Part shown: positions 29,913 to 41,292 of the stretch, piece after piece | Layout: every line of letters starts with the position of its first letter | How positions within the stretch are numbered: position 1 is the first letter of the stretch | DNA from: Nothopassalora personata | Lineage: Eukaryota > Ascomycota > Dothideomycetes > Mycosphaerellales > Mycosphaerellaceae | DNA length: 64,000 nucleotides | Assembly (NCBI GenBank): GCA_033816765.1 | Contig: CM066295.1 | Location: 310,001-374,000, forward strand | Direction: 5' to 3' | Notes under the pieces: model-generated | Told to the model about the DNA's origin: nothing | What the model saw: the letters and a program-made list of their open reading frames with translations, nothing else | The model's database searches: none | Program-made: the position numbers and the translations under genes

Positions 29913-30522
29913 GCTCATAGAAGATGGGGAGGGAGAGAAGAAGAACCTTAACCAAAGAAGTGTCAGCGAATAGCTCCTAGGATCGGGGGACACTTTGCGT
30001 CAGGAAACGGGTTCAAAACACATGCATGTTGTTGGGTATTCTTCTGTAAAATGCTGGAGAGAAAGAAGTGTGGATGGGAGGTTGAGGGGCCTGATGAATC
30101 ATGATGATGATGATTCTGGTTAAAGACCATCAGCCGCTCTTATGGTCTGGTCACGAAGTGCAAAGTGCAAAAGGGAAAGAAGGAAGGGTATGGGTAATGG
30201 AGATGGATACTTTACAGAGAGCGTGGCGTGGCGTGGCGTGGCGTGGCGTGGCGTGGCGTGGCGTGGCGTGGCGTGGCGTGGCGTGGCGTGGCGTGGCGCT
30301 TGAAGTTATGGCGCTTGTGTCAACAGCATGAAATGAAGTGTAGTCTTACAGCGTTCGGAAAAGACATTGCACAGACATTGGCGATCAGTGATAGGAAGAA
30401 TCATGGTCATAGCTGTTCTCACTTGCTCTCTCTGTCTCTGCATCCAGAGGTAGCCAAGAATCCCCAACTTCCTCTTTTCCACAACAATCGTTTTCATCAT
30501 CGCCTTCTCCTCTCGGTTCCCC
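29913..30522. other. Intergenic region between macrodomain gene and PAT1
   Basis: The two genes converge here, so this is shared 3' flank. It holds an ATGATG run at about 30093-30112 and the GCGTG pentanucleotide array at 30221-30298. No gene is evident. Confidence 0.5.
30221..30298. repeat. (GCGTG)15 pentanucleotide array
   Basis: Fifteen perfect, uninterrupted copies of GCGTG plus a partial copy lie between two convergent genes. Perfect copies suggest recent slippage expansion. Confidence 0.95.
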
Positions 30523-33021
30523 TCAACCAAGCAACTCAACATCCAACCCAATCGCCCTCATAAACAAGTTCACATCCTCCAACCTCTTCAAACTCATCTC
30601 CTCCGGCAAAGTCTTACTAACTTTAACCGTCTCCATAACCCGATCCTTCACGCCCAACACGAGTCTCTGCTGCTGATCCGGACTAGCACCCACCCCCATC
30701 GTCGCCAAAAAATGCCACACGTGCACATCATCACTCGCTGCCAGGTTCGTGTCGGTGGGAAACACGAACGGCAAGACGGGCTCAATCGTATCGAACAGTC
30801 TGCCGTAATGACTGCTCCAGTCCTCGCTGGGGCCTTGCTGCTGCGTGACGAGCTCGGCGCGGTTGATGAAGGATGTGAGGATGAGGATGCCGATTTTCGT
30901 GCGGACTATGGCTTGGAGGTGGACGCGGTCGAGGACAAGGCCGACGAGGCCGATGATGATGTTAAGGGGTGCTTCGCTGATGTAGCTGTAGAGGGGTGGG
31001 AGGACTGCTTGTTCGAAGGTGAAGACTTCTTCTTTGGCGCGAAGTGGGATCGGGCTGTTGTCGGCGGGTGGGTAGGCGTCGCGGATGACGTCGAGGATGT
31101 CTAGGTGGATGGCGATGAGGGTGAGCATTGTTAGGCGTTGGTTGTCGTCCAGGTGGCGGAAGATGCGGGGAATGGCCTTTTTGCCTTTGCTGTGGGAGAG
31201 GAGCTGGATGAAGGGATGGGGTGTTGTTGGGCTGGATTGTCAGTTATTGTGCTGTATGGAAATGATGTTGTGGACTTACTTGGGCTGAATAGGCTCCATG
31301 ACCTTCAGTGCCTCCCATAGCTGCTGGTTCAACTCCTGCATCTCACTACGCCATCTCATGTGGCCTTCAATCACATCTGGCGGACTGTCCTCGTTCGGAG
31401 GTGGTGGAAGCTTGCGTTCGTGGTCCTCGAGTCTCATCAACGTCGAATACAGGCTCTCGATATTCCTCAGAGCAGTCTTGCGGTCTGCTGGCTTTGGCGG
31501 CCGCATCTGAGGATGTGCCGAGTCTGGCCGCTTGATGTTGAGAAGTGGTCGGGGCGTCTTAGAGTTACTAAAGGCGATCTTTCCAAGGCTTCCTTCCATC
31601 ACCAGCTGCTTGTTCTTCGGTCTGGCCTTGGCCGCTTCCACAGCTCTGGCGACCTGCTGCTCCATTCTCTGAACATGATTATCGCCACCGCGGGGATGAT
31701 GCCTACTCCGTCCATAGCCGTAACGGCTGCCGGTCTGGAAAAGATATGTCTGGGCGAATTGGTTGAGCGGCTGACCAGGACCGCTCCGTGGTGGACCTCT
31801 GATAGACGCGTAGACTTGGTAGTAGAAATCTTCGGCGAGCTGCTCCTCGCTGCCTTGCTCATTGTCGATGCCACCAGTGGCCGTGAGCAACTGCTGGAGC
31901 TGAATGCGGGTGATGAAGTTCTTGTCCTGAGGAGTCATGAGGCCATTGTTCTTGCTGAGGAGGAAGATCTTGTGGTTTCGTTTGGCGCGCTTGGCTTCTT
32001 CTGCGAGGTATGCTTCACGTTCTCCGGGTGCCATCTGCATGAGTTGCTGCGCCTGTGTTATAGGCGGGCCGCTATACGATGGACCACGATTGTGACCATG
32101 CTGCTGGTGGTGCTGCTGTTGATGTCTGACGTGAGGAGGCTGGACGTGATTACCGCCTCTATGCATACTTGGCAGACCTTGCTGAAACAGTGGCTGTCCA
32201 TTGAAGTCCTGCGATTGAGGTCTGGCATGAGCTGGAGATTGCTGTCGCTGCAAGATCTGCGGTGCTCGGAGGATGTGGTCTGGCTGGGGCTGCTGGGGGT
32301 CCTGTGGTGGTTGTGGGCGTTGTAGAATCTGCGGCGGTCTTTGTTGTTGCTCGAATGGTTGCTGTGGCTGCTGAGCTGGCGGAGTTGGTGCACCGCTCGG
32401 AGGACGACCCAAACCGAGCATGTTCTTCAAGCCAAGTGTTTGAGCATGAACATCGAGAGTTGGCTGCTGAGCTGGCGGAGTCGGTCTCGCCTGGGCGCGC
32501 ATCATGGCTTCTACTTCCTCCAAACTCATCATCTTGGGAGCACTTCCGACTTGTGGCTGCTCCGGTTGTACCTGTACCTGTGGAGCCTGCTTCTTCGTGA
32601 CCGACGTACCCCAAATGGAAGCGTCTGCTTCGAGCTTGGGCGTGTAGTCCGGCTGCTTGTATGCTTCATATCCAGTTCTCGCGGGCTTTGGTGAACGAGT
32701 CTGCTGCATGGGTTGACGTGCCTGGTGAAGCACTTGCTCTTCCAGCAGAGTGTCGCGGATGTTGGCAGTCTGACCGGCGAAGTCGAAGTCCTTACCCAGA
32801 GCATCGCGTGTGACTGGCATATCGCCGCCAAAGGTGTCATCGTTGAAGTCATCGCCCGTCTCTTGCAGCTGCTGTCCTAAGCCATCGTACGTCTGGTCAA
32901 AGTCCAGCACCTCTTGATCACCGCCATTGCCAAACCCACCGAAAGGATCCTGCCGATCGAAGATGCCCTGACCGCCGCGCTTGTCCCCGGGCAAGTTCGC
33001 GTCGAAGCCGAAGAACGACAT
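30523..33021 (-). CDS. PAT1: mRNA decapping activator Pat1
   Basis: Exons 33021-31280 and 31231-30523 (48-bp intron GTAAGT...ATCCAG, branch CTGAC) encode 816 residues. The N-terminus [11 protein letters not shown] is the conserved Dhh1-binding start of fungal Pat1, followed by an acidic [12 protein letters not shown] region. The middle (about 130-340) is Gln/Pro-rich. The conserved Lsm1-7-linked region includes [20 protein letters not shown] and [17 protein letters not shown] sequence. The C-terminal alpha-helical domain has [20 protein letters not shown] and [20 protein letters not shown]. Pat1 bridges deadenylated mRNA, Lsm1-7, Dhh1 and Dcp2 in P-bodies. The poly-Q stretches are encoded by mixed CAG/CAA codons. 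Confidence 0.95.
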
Positions 33022-33493
33022 GGCGAAGGACGCCGCTCAGGGAGGATGTTCAGTGCTGTGAAGCTGTTTCCAATTGTAACCTGGTAGTGATGGGGATAGT
33101 GAGAGCGCTCGCGCGCAGTGAGTGATCTGGTGCCAACGACGCCGTGCTAACAGAACGCTGTCACAGAGTAACTTGGTGATACGAAGTGCGGCGGCGGTGG
33201 TGGTGGTGGTCTGGTCGTGTTCACTCCAGACAGACCCAAAGCTTCACCCTCCATGATTCAATCGCACGGAAGCGCCGGCCCGCGCCGACCTTGCCGCGCA
33301 TGGAGGATGAAAATGCGCGTTACAAGAAGCTGCTAGCCCAGCGGCGACAGGAGAAGTTTTGCAGATGTATCGTAGCAGATGGCGCAGTATGTGCTGTACT
33401 TGGAGTACGTACGCCGCTGAGTATGCGAATGACAGACAATACCAATTTTGCTGTGGCTGTTTCAGTCACGTGACATGACCGAAAAGAAACATT
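33022..33493. other. PAT1 5' flank, up to the copia insertion
   Basis: A + strand ATG at 33301 opens MEDENARYKKLLAQRRQEKF, which looks like a real exon start, and runs to a possible donor (GTACGT) near 33408. No matching downstream exon is certain, because the retroelement starts at 33499. It may be a small gene, or a gene cut by the insertion. Confidence 0.35.
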
Positions 33494-33498
33494 GTTGG
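33494..33498. repeat. Target site duplication (left), GTTGG
   Basis: The five bases GTTGG directly before the 5' LTR are repeated directly after the 3' LTR at 40802-40806, as expected for an LTR retrotransposon insertion. Confidence 0.9.
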
Positions 33499-33674
33499 TG
33501 TTGTGAATCAGGTGACCAAGGTCCATGTTAGTCAGGACTTGGCACACACACACTATATCACACTGTTTTCTGTAGCTAGATAGTCTCACACCTTGTAGCA
33601 ATTTATAAGGGTTACTAATCTACCCTATCGTTTCAATCTAGAAGCTTGTACTCGTTAAATACCTAATTATAATA
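33499..33674 (+). repeat. 5' LTR of the copia element
   Basis: This 176-bp repeat runs from TGTTGTGAATC to TTATAATA. It matches the 3' LTR at 160 of 176 positions by my count, and all 16 differences are C/T or G/A changes in CpA/TpG context. Confidence 0.93.
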
Positions 33675-34705
33675 GGTTATAAGCCCGAGTGCTCCTCTGC
33701 CTATCCAATTTAAAACCTAAATCGTTATCGAAGCTCTAATAAGGATTAGCTTACCTTGCTAGCGGACTCGACCCTATATTTGTTTTACGGACAACTACCT
33801 AATCGATTTAAGAACTACTATAGGAGATCGGCACTAAGCACTAGTACCGTAGTATAGCATCTAAAAGAGCTAGACTAGGTATAGAGTTTAGAAACAACAC
33901 CTCTAGCAACCTAGTAAGATCCGCTAAGGACAACTAGGTGCTTAGGAAAGGCGTGTAGTTCTAGGCATAGAAATCTATGCTAATTAGCGCACTACTAGAG
34001 AAGGATCTAGTTAGATACGTAATCTATAATCTAGACTAGGTTAACCTAAAGTACGCTCTAAATAGGGCAGCTTATAATTAACCCTAAGATATAACTAAGA
34101 ATGTCTAGGATAAGACTGCCTAGAATAAAGCCCCTTAGGACATTACTAGTAGTGTAGGATACAAAGCTGCCTATAAGCGATAGAAGAAAGAGGACATATA
34201 AGTATATAGCATTATTATAGCTAGATTGGATTCTACCCTAAGGCTAAACTTTAGAGATATAGATAAGTTAGCTAAGGAATTATATAATTTAATTAAGGCA
34301 ACATATAAGCTAGTTATTACAATTGATCTATATAACACTCTAAAGGCAGTTAGGCACATTAAACTAGATGCTGCAAGACCTAATATATTAAAGTACTATA
34401 AAGACTTTTAAGCGTAGGTAAATAATAACAAGACTACTATAGAGCAATTTATTAGATCTTCCCTAGTTAATAATAAGTTAAGGCTCAAATCCTCTTTTGT
34501 CCTCCTAGATAGCATCTACAGATTGTACTTTATTAAAGGTCTAAACTATGTCGAATAGCTTAGGACATAGAGACACAATAATCCCCTAGAATTAACTACC
34601 CTAGAGAGAATGTTCACAACTCTTAGGAAGGAGCAAGGACCTACTACCTACAAGCCTAGCAATAGCTTTGTTAGAGTATTCTTAAGTAAGAATAATAATA
34701 AGCAG

Positions 34706-34771
34706 TGCATATAGTACTTACATAAGTACACTAACGCGAACTGCTATAAGTAGCATCTAGAGAAGAATCCT
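34706..34771 (+). other. copia gag zinc-knuckle remnant
   Basis: The frame reads C, I, stop, Y, L, H, K, Y, T, N, A, N, C, Y, K, stop, H, then LEKNP. This resembles the CxxC...CW..HPE knuckle of fungal copia gag proteins, with TGG codons turned to TAG and one cysteine turned to tyrosine. Confidence 0.55.
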
Positions 34772-35639
34772 AGGAATAGGTCTAAGAAGGGCAAAGACAC
34801 CCTAAAGGATAGGGTAAAGAAGGTAAAGGGCAGCAAATCCCCTAGGAAGAGGATTGCTATAGCAATTAATAACTAGTTAGACTTATTATCTAATTAGGAG
34901 CATAGCTCTAATAGTAATAGGGACTAGAGATAACTACATAGGAGGTCTAGAGTAGCTATTGTAGTTGCATAACTAGTATATATAGGAAGGATAGTAGCTG
35001 CCGTATTAAACCTAATATTAATAGACAAAGTCTATAACATAGGCACATCCTTCTATATCTATAATAATCTTGTAGACCTTTAGAATGTTAGGCTAAGACT
35101 AAGACCTATATACTTCTTATAGGCCGTTAGGCAAGGATCTCTTACGACTAAAGGAGAATTAGAGTAGGTTATAAAGAACCATCTTAGCTAAGAGACTACC
35201 CTCCTCCTTCGCAATGTACTTTACTTACTAGAGTTAGATACGACACTAATCTCTATAGAACTCCTATACAAGAAATATAGAGTTTACCTAGATAGACTAT
35301 CTAAAATGCTATTCTAGAAGGATAAGCCTATAGGCTTAGTTAAGATAATAAAAAATGTTATTGTCTTTAGGAACCTTAGGGTAAAGAGGGGTTCTAGGAA
35401 GGATAAAGACAGATTAGCACTAAAAGGACTTACTGCTCTTATATTTGCTAAGCTAAGAACTAATATAGTTAGATAGCATTAAAGGCTTAGGCATATTAGG
35501 AGCACATTACTCAATGCTATAAAAGAAGTAGTTAAGGGCCTAGAAGATGTTAATACTATAGAGTTAGGGCATTGTAAGACTTATAAGCTTACAAGGTTAT
35601 AAAGAGTTGTTTTAAGAATCCCTAGGAGACCTATACTAG

Positions 35640-36250
35640 AGGCATTAGATAAAATCTATACTAACCTAGTTAGTCTAATTACTCTACTCTCTTATAATGG
35701 TTACGTATATTGCCTTATACTTACGTGTGCTAAAACTAGGATAAGATAGTGCTTGCCACTTCTAAAGAAAAGTAATGCTCTAATAGCAATTAAGACTTAG
35801 CTTACTATAATATAGAACCACTACAAGAAGAAACCTAAGATCTGGTTCTTAGATAGTAGTAGGGAATTTAACAACATTAAACTTAGAACATATGCCTAAC
35901 ATAAAGAAATTAGATAGGATTTTATATTACTATATACACCTAAGTAGAATGAAATTGCTAAAGCTTCGAATAAAGTTATTATTAACAAGGCTAGAGCTAT
36001 ACTTATAGACTCTAGCTTACTATAGAACCTCTAGCCCTAGGCTATAGATTTTGTATGCTATATTACGAACCGCCTCTTTAACTTAACAATAAAAAATGTA
36101 CTATAGATTAACTTTAAGAAGGACCTAGGCATTAATATTAAAGAGATAGACTTAAGGAATGTAAGGAGGTTTAGATGTAAAGCATACAAACATAGCGATA
36201 ATTACACTAAGTCTAAAAAGTTCTCTATAAGGGCGGACATATAGTAGCAT
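35640..36250 (+). pseudogene. copia integrase core remnant
   Basis: The readable pieces GYVYCLILTCAKTRI, KIWFLDSSREFNN and YTPKXNEIAKASNKVI match the copia integrase core (DDE region; the last equals the YTPQQNGVAER-type motif). Many TAG codons interrupt it. Integrase inserts the cDNA; this copy is dead. Confidence 0.75.
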
Positions 36251-36759
36251 ATAGAATTCTAGTGTAGTTTATTAACTAACTACCTGCTATAGAAGCTATA
36301 GTAGGAGAAGGGAAAATAGGTCTACAAGATAACCTATTCCCCCTATGTAACTTTTAATAAAGATTTCTTATAGAACTCGTAATACTAAATCCCTATAGGC
36401 AAGTAGGTTGCTTAGGGGGAGTAGATAGGGCAGACTATTAAGAGCTCCTAGCTTGCTGCTAGTAATAAGTATACTGTCCTAGATAACGAGATTACCTTCC
36501 TTAGACACCCCTATAATAACCCTAAGGACCCTTACTATAAAGGTATTTATATGCCTTATAAAGGGCTATACGAGCTAGAAGCGAGTTACTAACCCTATAA
36601 ATCTTTAAGGGGAGCTATGTAGCTAGAGGGGGAGCTATAGTAGCATAGTAACTAACCTAAAACATAAAGGGCTTCGTAACAAGACTCCCCTAACTAAGGT
36701 TAGTCTTAGGGGGAGTATAGGATAGAAGATTTACGTCTACTATTTAGAGACACATCCCC

Positions 36760-36891
36760 CTAGCTCTAGGAATAGTCTCCTATAGAGCATACCTAGCTCT
36801 AGGAACAATCTCCTATAGAGTACACCTAGCTCTAGGAACAATCTCCTATAGAGCACACCTAGCTCTAGGAACAATCCCCTATAGAGCATAA
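36760..36891 (+). repeat. 33-bp tandem repeat (4 copies) in the copia linker
   Basis: Four consecutive 33-bp units begin CTAGCTCTAGGAAYARTC and continue CYATAGAG. The length is 11 codons, so the array keeps frame, and it lies in the variable linker between integrase and reverse transcriptase. Confidence 0.85.
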
Positions 36892-37199
36892 GCCTTAGAC
36901 TTTATAGTCTAAAGAACTACACTAAGAAGACATAGCCCTAGCTATGTAAGAAGACCCTAATTAGGCTATAACACTATTCTACCCTACCCTACACATTAGT
37001 AAGAGGAAGAGAGATAGGACTTATAAGCTTATAAAGACTAAACAAGTTAAGGTCTATCCTAAGCTAACTAGGAGAAGTTTAAGATAGAATAGATCCTATT
37101 ATAATTATAGTAAACTTAAGAAAGTATTCGCTATAATAGCTATAGATAATATAAAGAAGGGGAAGCTTATAGATCCTACTACCCTAACTAAAGCATTAA

Positions 37200-37900
37200 A
37201 CAGACCTAATAGAGCTAAATGAATTAGGGCAATTAGAAAGGAATTTAACTCCTTAGAAGACATAGAATATGTTATATAGATCCTATTATAGAAAGTCCCT
37301 AAGGGTAGGAAACTACTTATAGGAAAATAGGTCCTACACTACAAGTATCTTCCTAATAGGTCCATTAAGAAGCGTAGAGCTAGATAGGTAGTAAAGGGGT
37401 TTACTTAAAAGCAAGGGACAGACTATGTTAAAACCTTTGCTCTAACCCTAAGGCTACTAATAAGTAGGATTCTCCTAGCCCTATATACAGTTCTTAGCTA
37501 GAAGAGGAGATAGATTAATGTTAAAATAGCATTTATAAACCCTAACATTAACAGACCTTTATATATTAAACTACTAGAAGGGGTAGAACTTATTAAGAAA
37601 GATCTATCTAATAAAGTCCTAGAAATTAAGAAGGGACTATATAGATTAAAACAAGCTGCAAACCTCTAGTACTATAATACTAAGGAAGCTCTAGAAGAAT
37701 TAGGCCTAAAGAGACTTAATTCTAATACATGTCTTTTTTAGGGGGAGAATCTTTTAGTTCTCCTATATATAGATAACTTTTAGATCTTTAGCGATAGTAA
37801 TTAGAAGATTAAGAGGTTTAATGCTGGACTAAAGAACAAGTACTCTATTAAAACTGTTAATACTAATCTTTTCCTAGGTATATAACTAAAGAGTGAAAAG
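37200..37900 (+). pseudogene. copia reverse transcriptase remnant
   Basis: Readable motifs include RPLYIKLLEG (about 37555), EIKKGLYRLKQAANL (about 37620) and VLLYIDNF (about 37757), where the catalytic YVDD has become YIDN. The order and spacing fit Ty1/copia RT. Confidence 0.85.
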
Positions 37901-38219
37901 AATAGAGATCTCTATATCTCCTAAAAGCACTATGCTTTAGAGAAACTTTAGAAACATAGCCTAGACTTAGCTAAAAGTGTTAAGTATCCCCTTAACCGCC
38001 TGTATAAAGCTTATAAAGAGCAATGCAACATATAGGATTACAATCTGTTTAATACATTAATTGGGGAACTCTAGTACCTAGCTAACTAAACTAGGCTAGA
38101 TATCTCCTATATAACAAACTACTTAGCCAAATTCTTAGCTAATCCTATAGTAGAACATATTACTACAGTAAAGCATGTTTAGAGATACATTGCTAGAATA
38201 ATTAACAAGTGCCTAATCT

Positions 38220-38650
38220 TTAGAAAAACACAATCCCTAAAGCGAGAGATCTATATAGACTCTAATTTCTCTAGAGATCCAATAGGCAGATCTACCTTAG
38301 GACTCCTAGTTAAAATAGCTAGAAGTCCTGTTATCTAGAAATCTAACCTATAGAAGGAGATAGTGCTATTAAGCACTAAAGTAGAGTATGTAGCCTTAAC
38401 TAAATGCTACAGGGAAGTAATATAGTTAAGAAATCTACTCTATAAAACCTAGAACATAACTAACTATAAAGCTTAAGCCTTTAAGATCTTTATAGACAAC
38501 TAGTCTACTATTAAGCTAGTTAGAGATTACACTAACTATAGAAGAACTAAGTATGTTCGACTAAGGAACCACTTTTATAGACATGTTTATAAAGAAGGCT
38601 TAATTGTAGTTAAGTATATCCCTACTATATAGTAGCTTATAGATTAGCTT
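38220..38650 (+). pseudogene. copia RNase H remnant
   Basis: Around 38360-38400 the frame reads LLSTKVEYVALTKC, corresponding to the copia RNase H motif STEAEYVAL. Upstream is IYIDSNFSRDPIGR (the catalytic DADW-type segment, altered). Downstream, HFYRHVYKEG parallels the HFIRE-type motif. Confidence 0.8.
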
Positions 38651-38699
38651 ATAAAGCTAAAGTTACTAAACCACATTCTCTAAGGGAGGCTTCTAGAGA

Positions 38700-40615
38700 C
38701 TAACTACACTTTCATTTATATATAGCAAGACCTTTATTTGTTTATAAGGATTCAAATATCTCATTTGTTTAGAGATAGTAGAAGAAAGTTTTTATTTATT
38801 AGCCTTAAGGGCTAGATTTATTTAGGGTATCGCATATCTTACTATGCTTATACAACTAGACTGTAGAGAGGCCTACTTTAGAACTGCCTTTTAAGGTAAG
38901 ATCTAGTTTATTATTATAGACTCCAATTTAGGGGAGCTATAGTATTAAAACAAAAGGAAATAGAGAAGTAGACCGCCCTTGCTTATAACGGCCATTTTAT
39001 CCTTTAGCCCTAACTAAATTACTAAGACCTAATATAAGTACACTATCTAGACTACTACTTGCTACTAAAACTACTAGAGCCTCTAGAACCCCTCTTATAG
39101 GAACTCGAGTTTAATATAGTACCCTCCTAAAAGTTATTATTAGTGCCTAAGCGCTGCAGGAACTAACGAATTAAGGTAGTAACCTTATCCTAAGAGAGGG
39201 AGTTAGAGAATAGGAGGCGAAGCTCTAGGAGGACAGTTCTAGAACTATTACTAGGAGCCCTAGGGATCCTTAGGCGCTAGTCTACATCGCTAGGAATAAG
39301 CTAGGTAGGTAGCATCTAAAGACTATATCTAGAGGTACTTATGCTAGGAGAGTATAGAACTAGAGATAGGAAGCCCTTACGTAGAGGACTGCTACGCATA
39401 ATAGGAGGAGATCGACTATACTATACACTACCCTAGAATGCAGCACTAGCGGAGCGAGTATAACCTACACTAGGCTGCTAGTAGGTTCTAGATAGACTAG
39501 CGGCACTCTACTATAGGGTCCGTAGAGAGAAGAAGCTACACTTATCGTAATAATTGTTAAGAGCGTAGTTAGTATAGCAGCCCTTAAACTATCCTAGAAT
39601 AGTGTAGTAACTAGAAAAGGGAAGGTTAGATCTCTCCTTATAGCGGTTGTAGGCGCTGCCGAAGTGCTAAATAAGATAGTCTATAGCGGAAGCCTATAAG
39701 GCAGGAAGGTAGTTCTAACTACTATTAAGGTTTATAGTAATAGTGTTAGAAATACGACCTTAAGGGTCGACTGTTATATAATCAAAATCCTAGGTAGCCG
39801 CGTTAATCTAACCCTAGTTTGGCAGATTAGTAATACTACCCTTAGTAGTTAGAAGCTTCTTCTTATAGAAGGTAACCTTAAGGGATGCTATAGTAAGCTA
39901 TAAGGTTATATTCTTCTTAGTAATCTTGCGCCTACTCTCGATAATCTACTTAACTAGTCTAAGTGCCTTAATAAGGGTCTTACGCTCGGAGATCCTACTA
40001 GATGTAGGTAGACCCTTTCTACTATTACTAGGAGGACGCTTATTAGGATCTTAATCGTTACTAGAGCTAGATCTACTACTAAAGACATTACTAGTACTAC
40101 TAAACTAGTTTATAGGAGTCTACTTAACAATATCTACTATAATGCTACTTATAAGTTAGCAATACCCTTAAAACACTATTATATATATAGCATACCTTAC
40201 TAAAAGCTTCTTAAAAAGCTTTAAGAATAGGTATGTAGTAGTTATTAGGGTGTATAAGTGTATATAGTAGTCTAAAAAGGGGGGAAGAGAGGTATAAAGT
40301 AGTATAAAGTAGAGAGAGTTGTTTAGTAAAGAACTAGCTTCTTTTATGCGTACCTACGAGGTTTGTGCGTTACTACCTAGCTAGACCTTCTTAAGCCGAG
40401 AGAACCTTCTATTCACTTCTAAAAGCGGAAAGATAAGGCCTAAGTGTGTCTAAGAGTAGGTCTCTTACATATACAAATCTAATAAGATTACTATCCTTAG
40501 TATATACTTGCTTATAGCAGAAACCTAGTATCTAGAACTAGTAAAGGTGTTCGAGACTAATACAGCAATATAGGTGATATCAAGTTGATTAGACTGTCTT
40601 TATAGTAGTTAGTCT
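38700..40615 (-). other. Extra 3' segment of the copia element with antisense coding look
   Basis: About 1.9 kb separates the RNase H region from the polypurine tract, much more than in a minimal copia element. On the minus strand, about 40150-38900, one reading is protein-like between TAG codons (for example NKRPPSNSRKGLPTSSRISE and YTRSASAAFXGSV), with few other stops. The + strand shows no comparable reading. It could be an antisense accessory frame, a captured gene or a nested insert. I name no function. Confidence 0.4.
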
Positions 40616-40625
40616 AAAGGGGGAG

Positions 40626-40801
40626 TGTTGTAAATTAGGTGACCAAGGTCTATATTAGTTAGGACTTAGCACACACACACTATATTATACTGTTTTCTGT
40701 AGCTAGATAGTCTTACACCTTGTGGCAATTCATAAGGGTTACTAATCCACCCTATCGTTTCAATCTGGAAGCTTGTACTCGTCAAATACCTAATTACAAC
40801 A
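40626..40801 (+). repeat. 3' LTR of the copia element
   Basis: This 176-bp repeat runs from TGTTGTAAATT to TTACAACA and is preceded by the polypurine tract AAAGGGGGAG. It keeps the intact ACAACA end that is ATAATA in the 5' LTR. Confidence 0.93.
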
Positions 40802-40806
40802 GTTGG
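40802..40806. repeat. Target site duplication (right), GTTGG
   Basis: This is a copy of the five bases preceding the 5' LTR. Confidence 0.9.
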
Positions 40807-41292
40807 TGGTCTGGGAATATAAGGAGGGTCTTTTCCGTGCTATCGTCAATGCAGTCAAGCGGGAAGCGTTCCTTGCACGGCGAACGCGCCATTCAAAAGA
40901 AATATTCGAGGGCCGACGGTGTGACGGCCTTTTCGTGTTCCCACGTTCTCCCGGTCCATCCCCTGCGCGTCGTGTCGTTTTGGTTAAACGTAGTCCGGAA
41001 CGTGTGAAAGCTGTTCTCTGCCTCGACAGCTGACGGCTGATGTGACTCCTGTACAATACAACACAATACAATACAAATCAATACAATACTCACACCTCTA
41101 TCTATCCCACTCGCAGTCGCTCTTTGGGCACATCACATCTTCACCTGCTTCCTGCGCTCTGCCGCACCCGGTCGCCGACACGTTTCAGCCGAGGGGACGC
41201 GTCCTTCTACTGTAGCACCCGTCCGTATCCCTGGACTGGTGGCCGCACTCCTCAACCACCACCACCACCACCACCACCACCATCGCAACGTC
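40807..41292. other. 5' flank of the GT15 gene
   Basis: This is normal-composition DNA. It holds an ACAATACAATACAA run (about 41056-41085) and a (CCA)n stretch (about 41258-41283) just before the ATG. A + strand frame at about 40806-40930 (VWEYKEGLFRAIVNAVKREA) looks protein-like but lacks a start. Confidence 0.4.

Larger units (their letters stand above)
33499..40801 (+). mobile_element. Ty1/copia LTR retrotransposon, RIP-mutated, full length
   Basis: This 7303-bp element is bounded by two 176-bp LTRs (TGTTGT...ACAACA, or RIP forms of it) and a 5-bp target duplication. On the + strand, remnants appear in copia order: gag with a CCHC-like knuckle (about 34706), integrase (about 35640-36250), reverse transcriptase (about 37200-37900) and RNase H (about 38220-38650). 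A purine tract AAAGGGGGAG abuts the 3' LTR. The sequence is strongly AT-rich, full of TAG/TAA codons in every frame, and poor in CpA. Autonomous activity is impossible. An additional segment of about 1.9 kb sits between RNase H and the 3' LTR. Confidence 0.95.

Noticed and set aside
30221..30298. CRISPR-like array
   Set aside because: Contiguous pentamer repeat without spacers in a eukaryotic genome.
31360..32325. Plus-strand 321-codon frame
   Set aside because: Antisense to PAT1; its Leu/Val/Trp richness comes from the reverse complement of Gln/Pro codons.
33675..33695. Canonical initiator-tRNA primer binding site after the copia 5' LTR
   Set aside because: The bases after the LTR (GGTTATAAGCCCGAG) do not clearly complement the Met-tRNA 3' end; RIP may have altered them, so I make no call.
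36760..36891. Possible CRISPR or satellite array
   Set aside because: Units are contiguous, keep a multiple of three and sit inside a copia coding remnant.
41239..41292. Earlier start of the GT15 protein with a poly-His run
   Set aside because: The His run is a reading of (CCA)n leader sequence; the ATG at 41293 directly precedes the membrane anchor.
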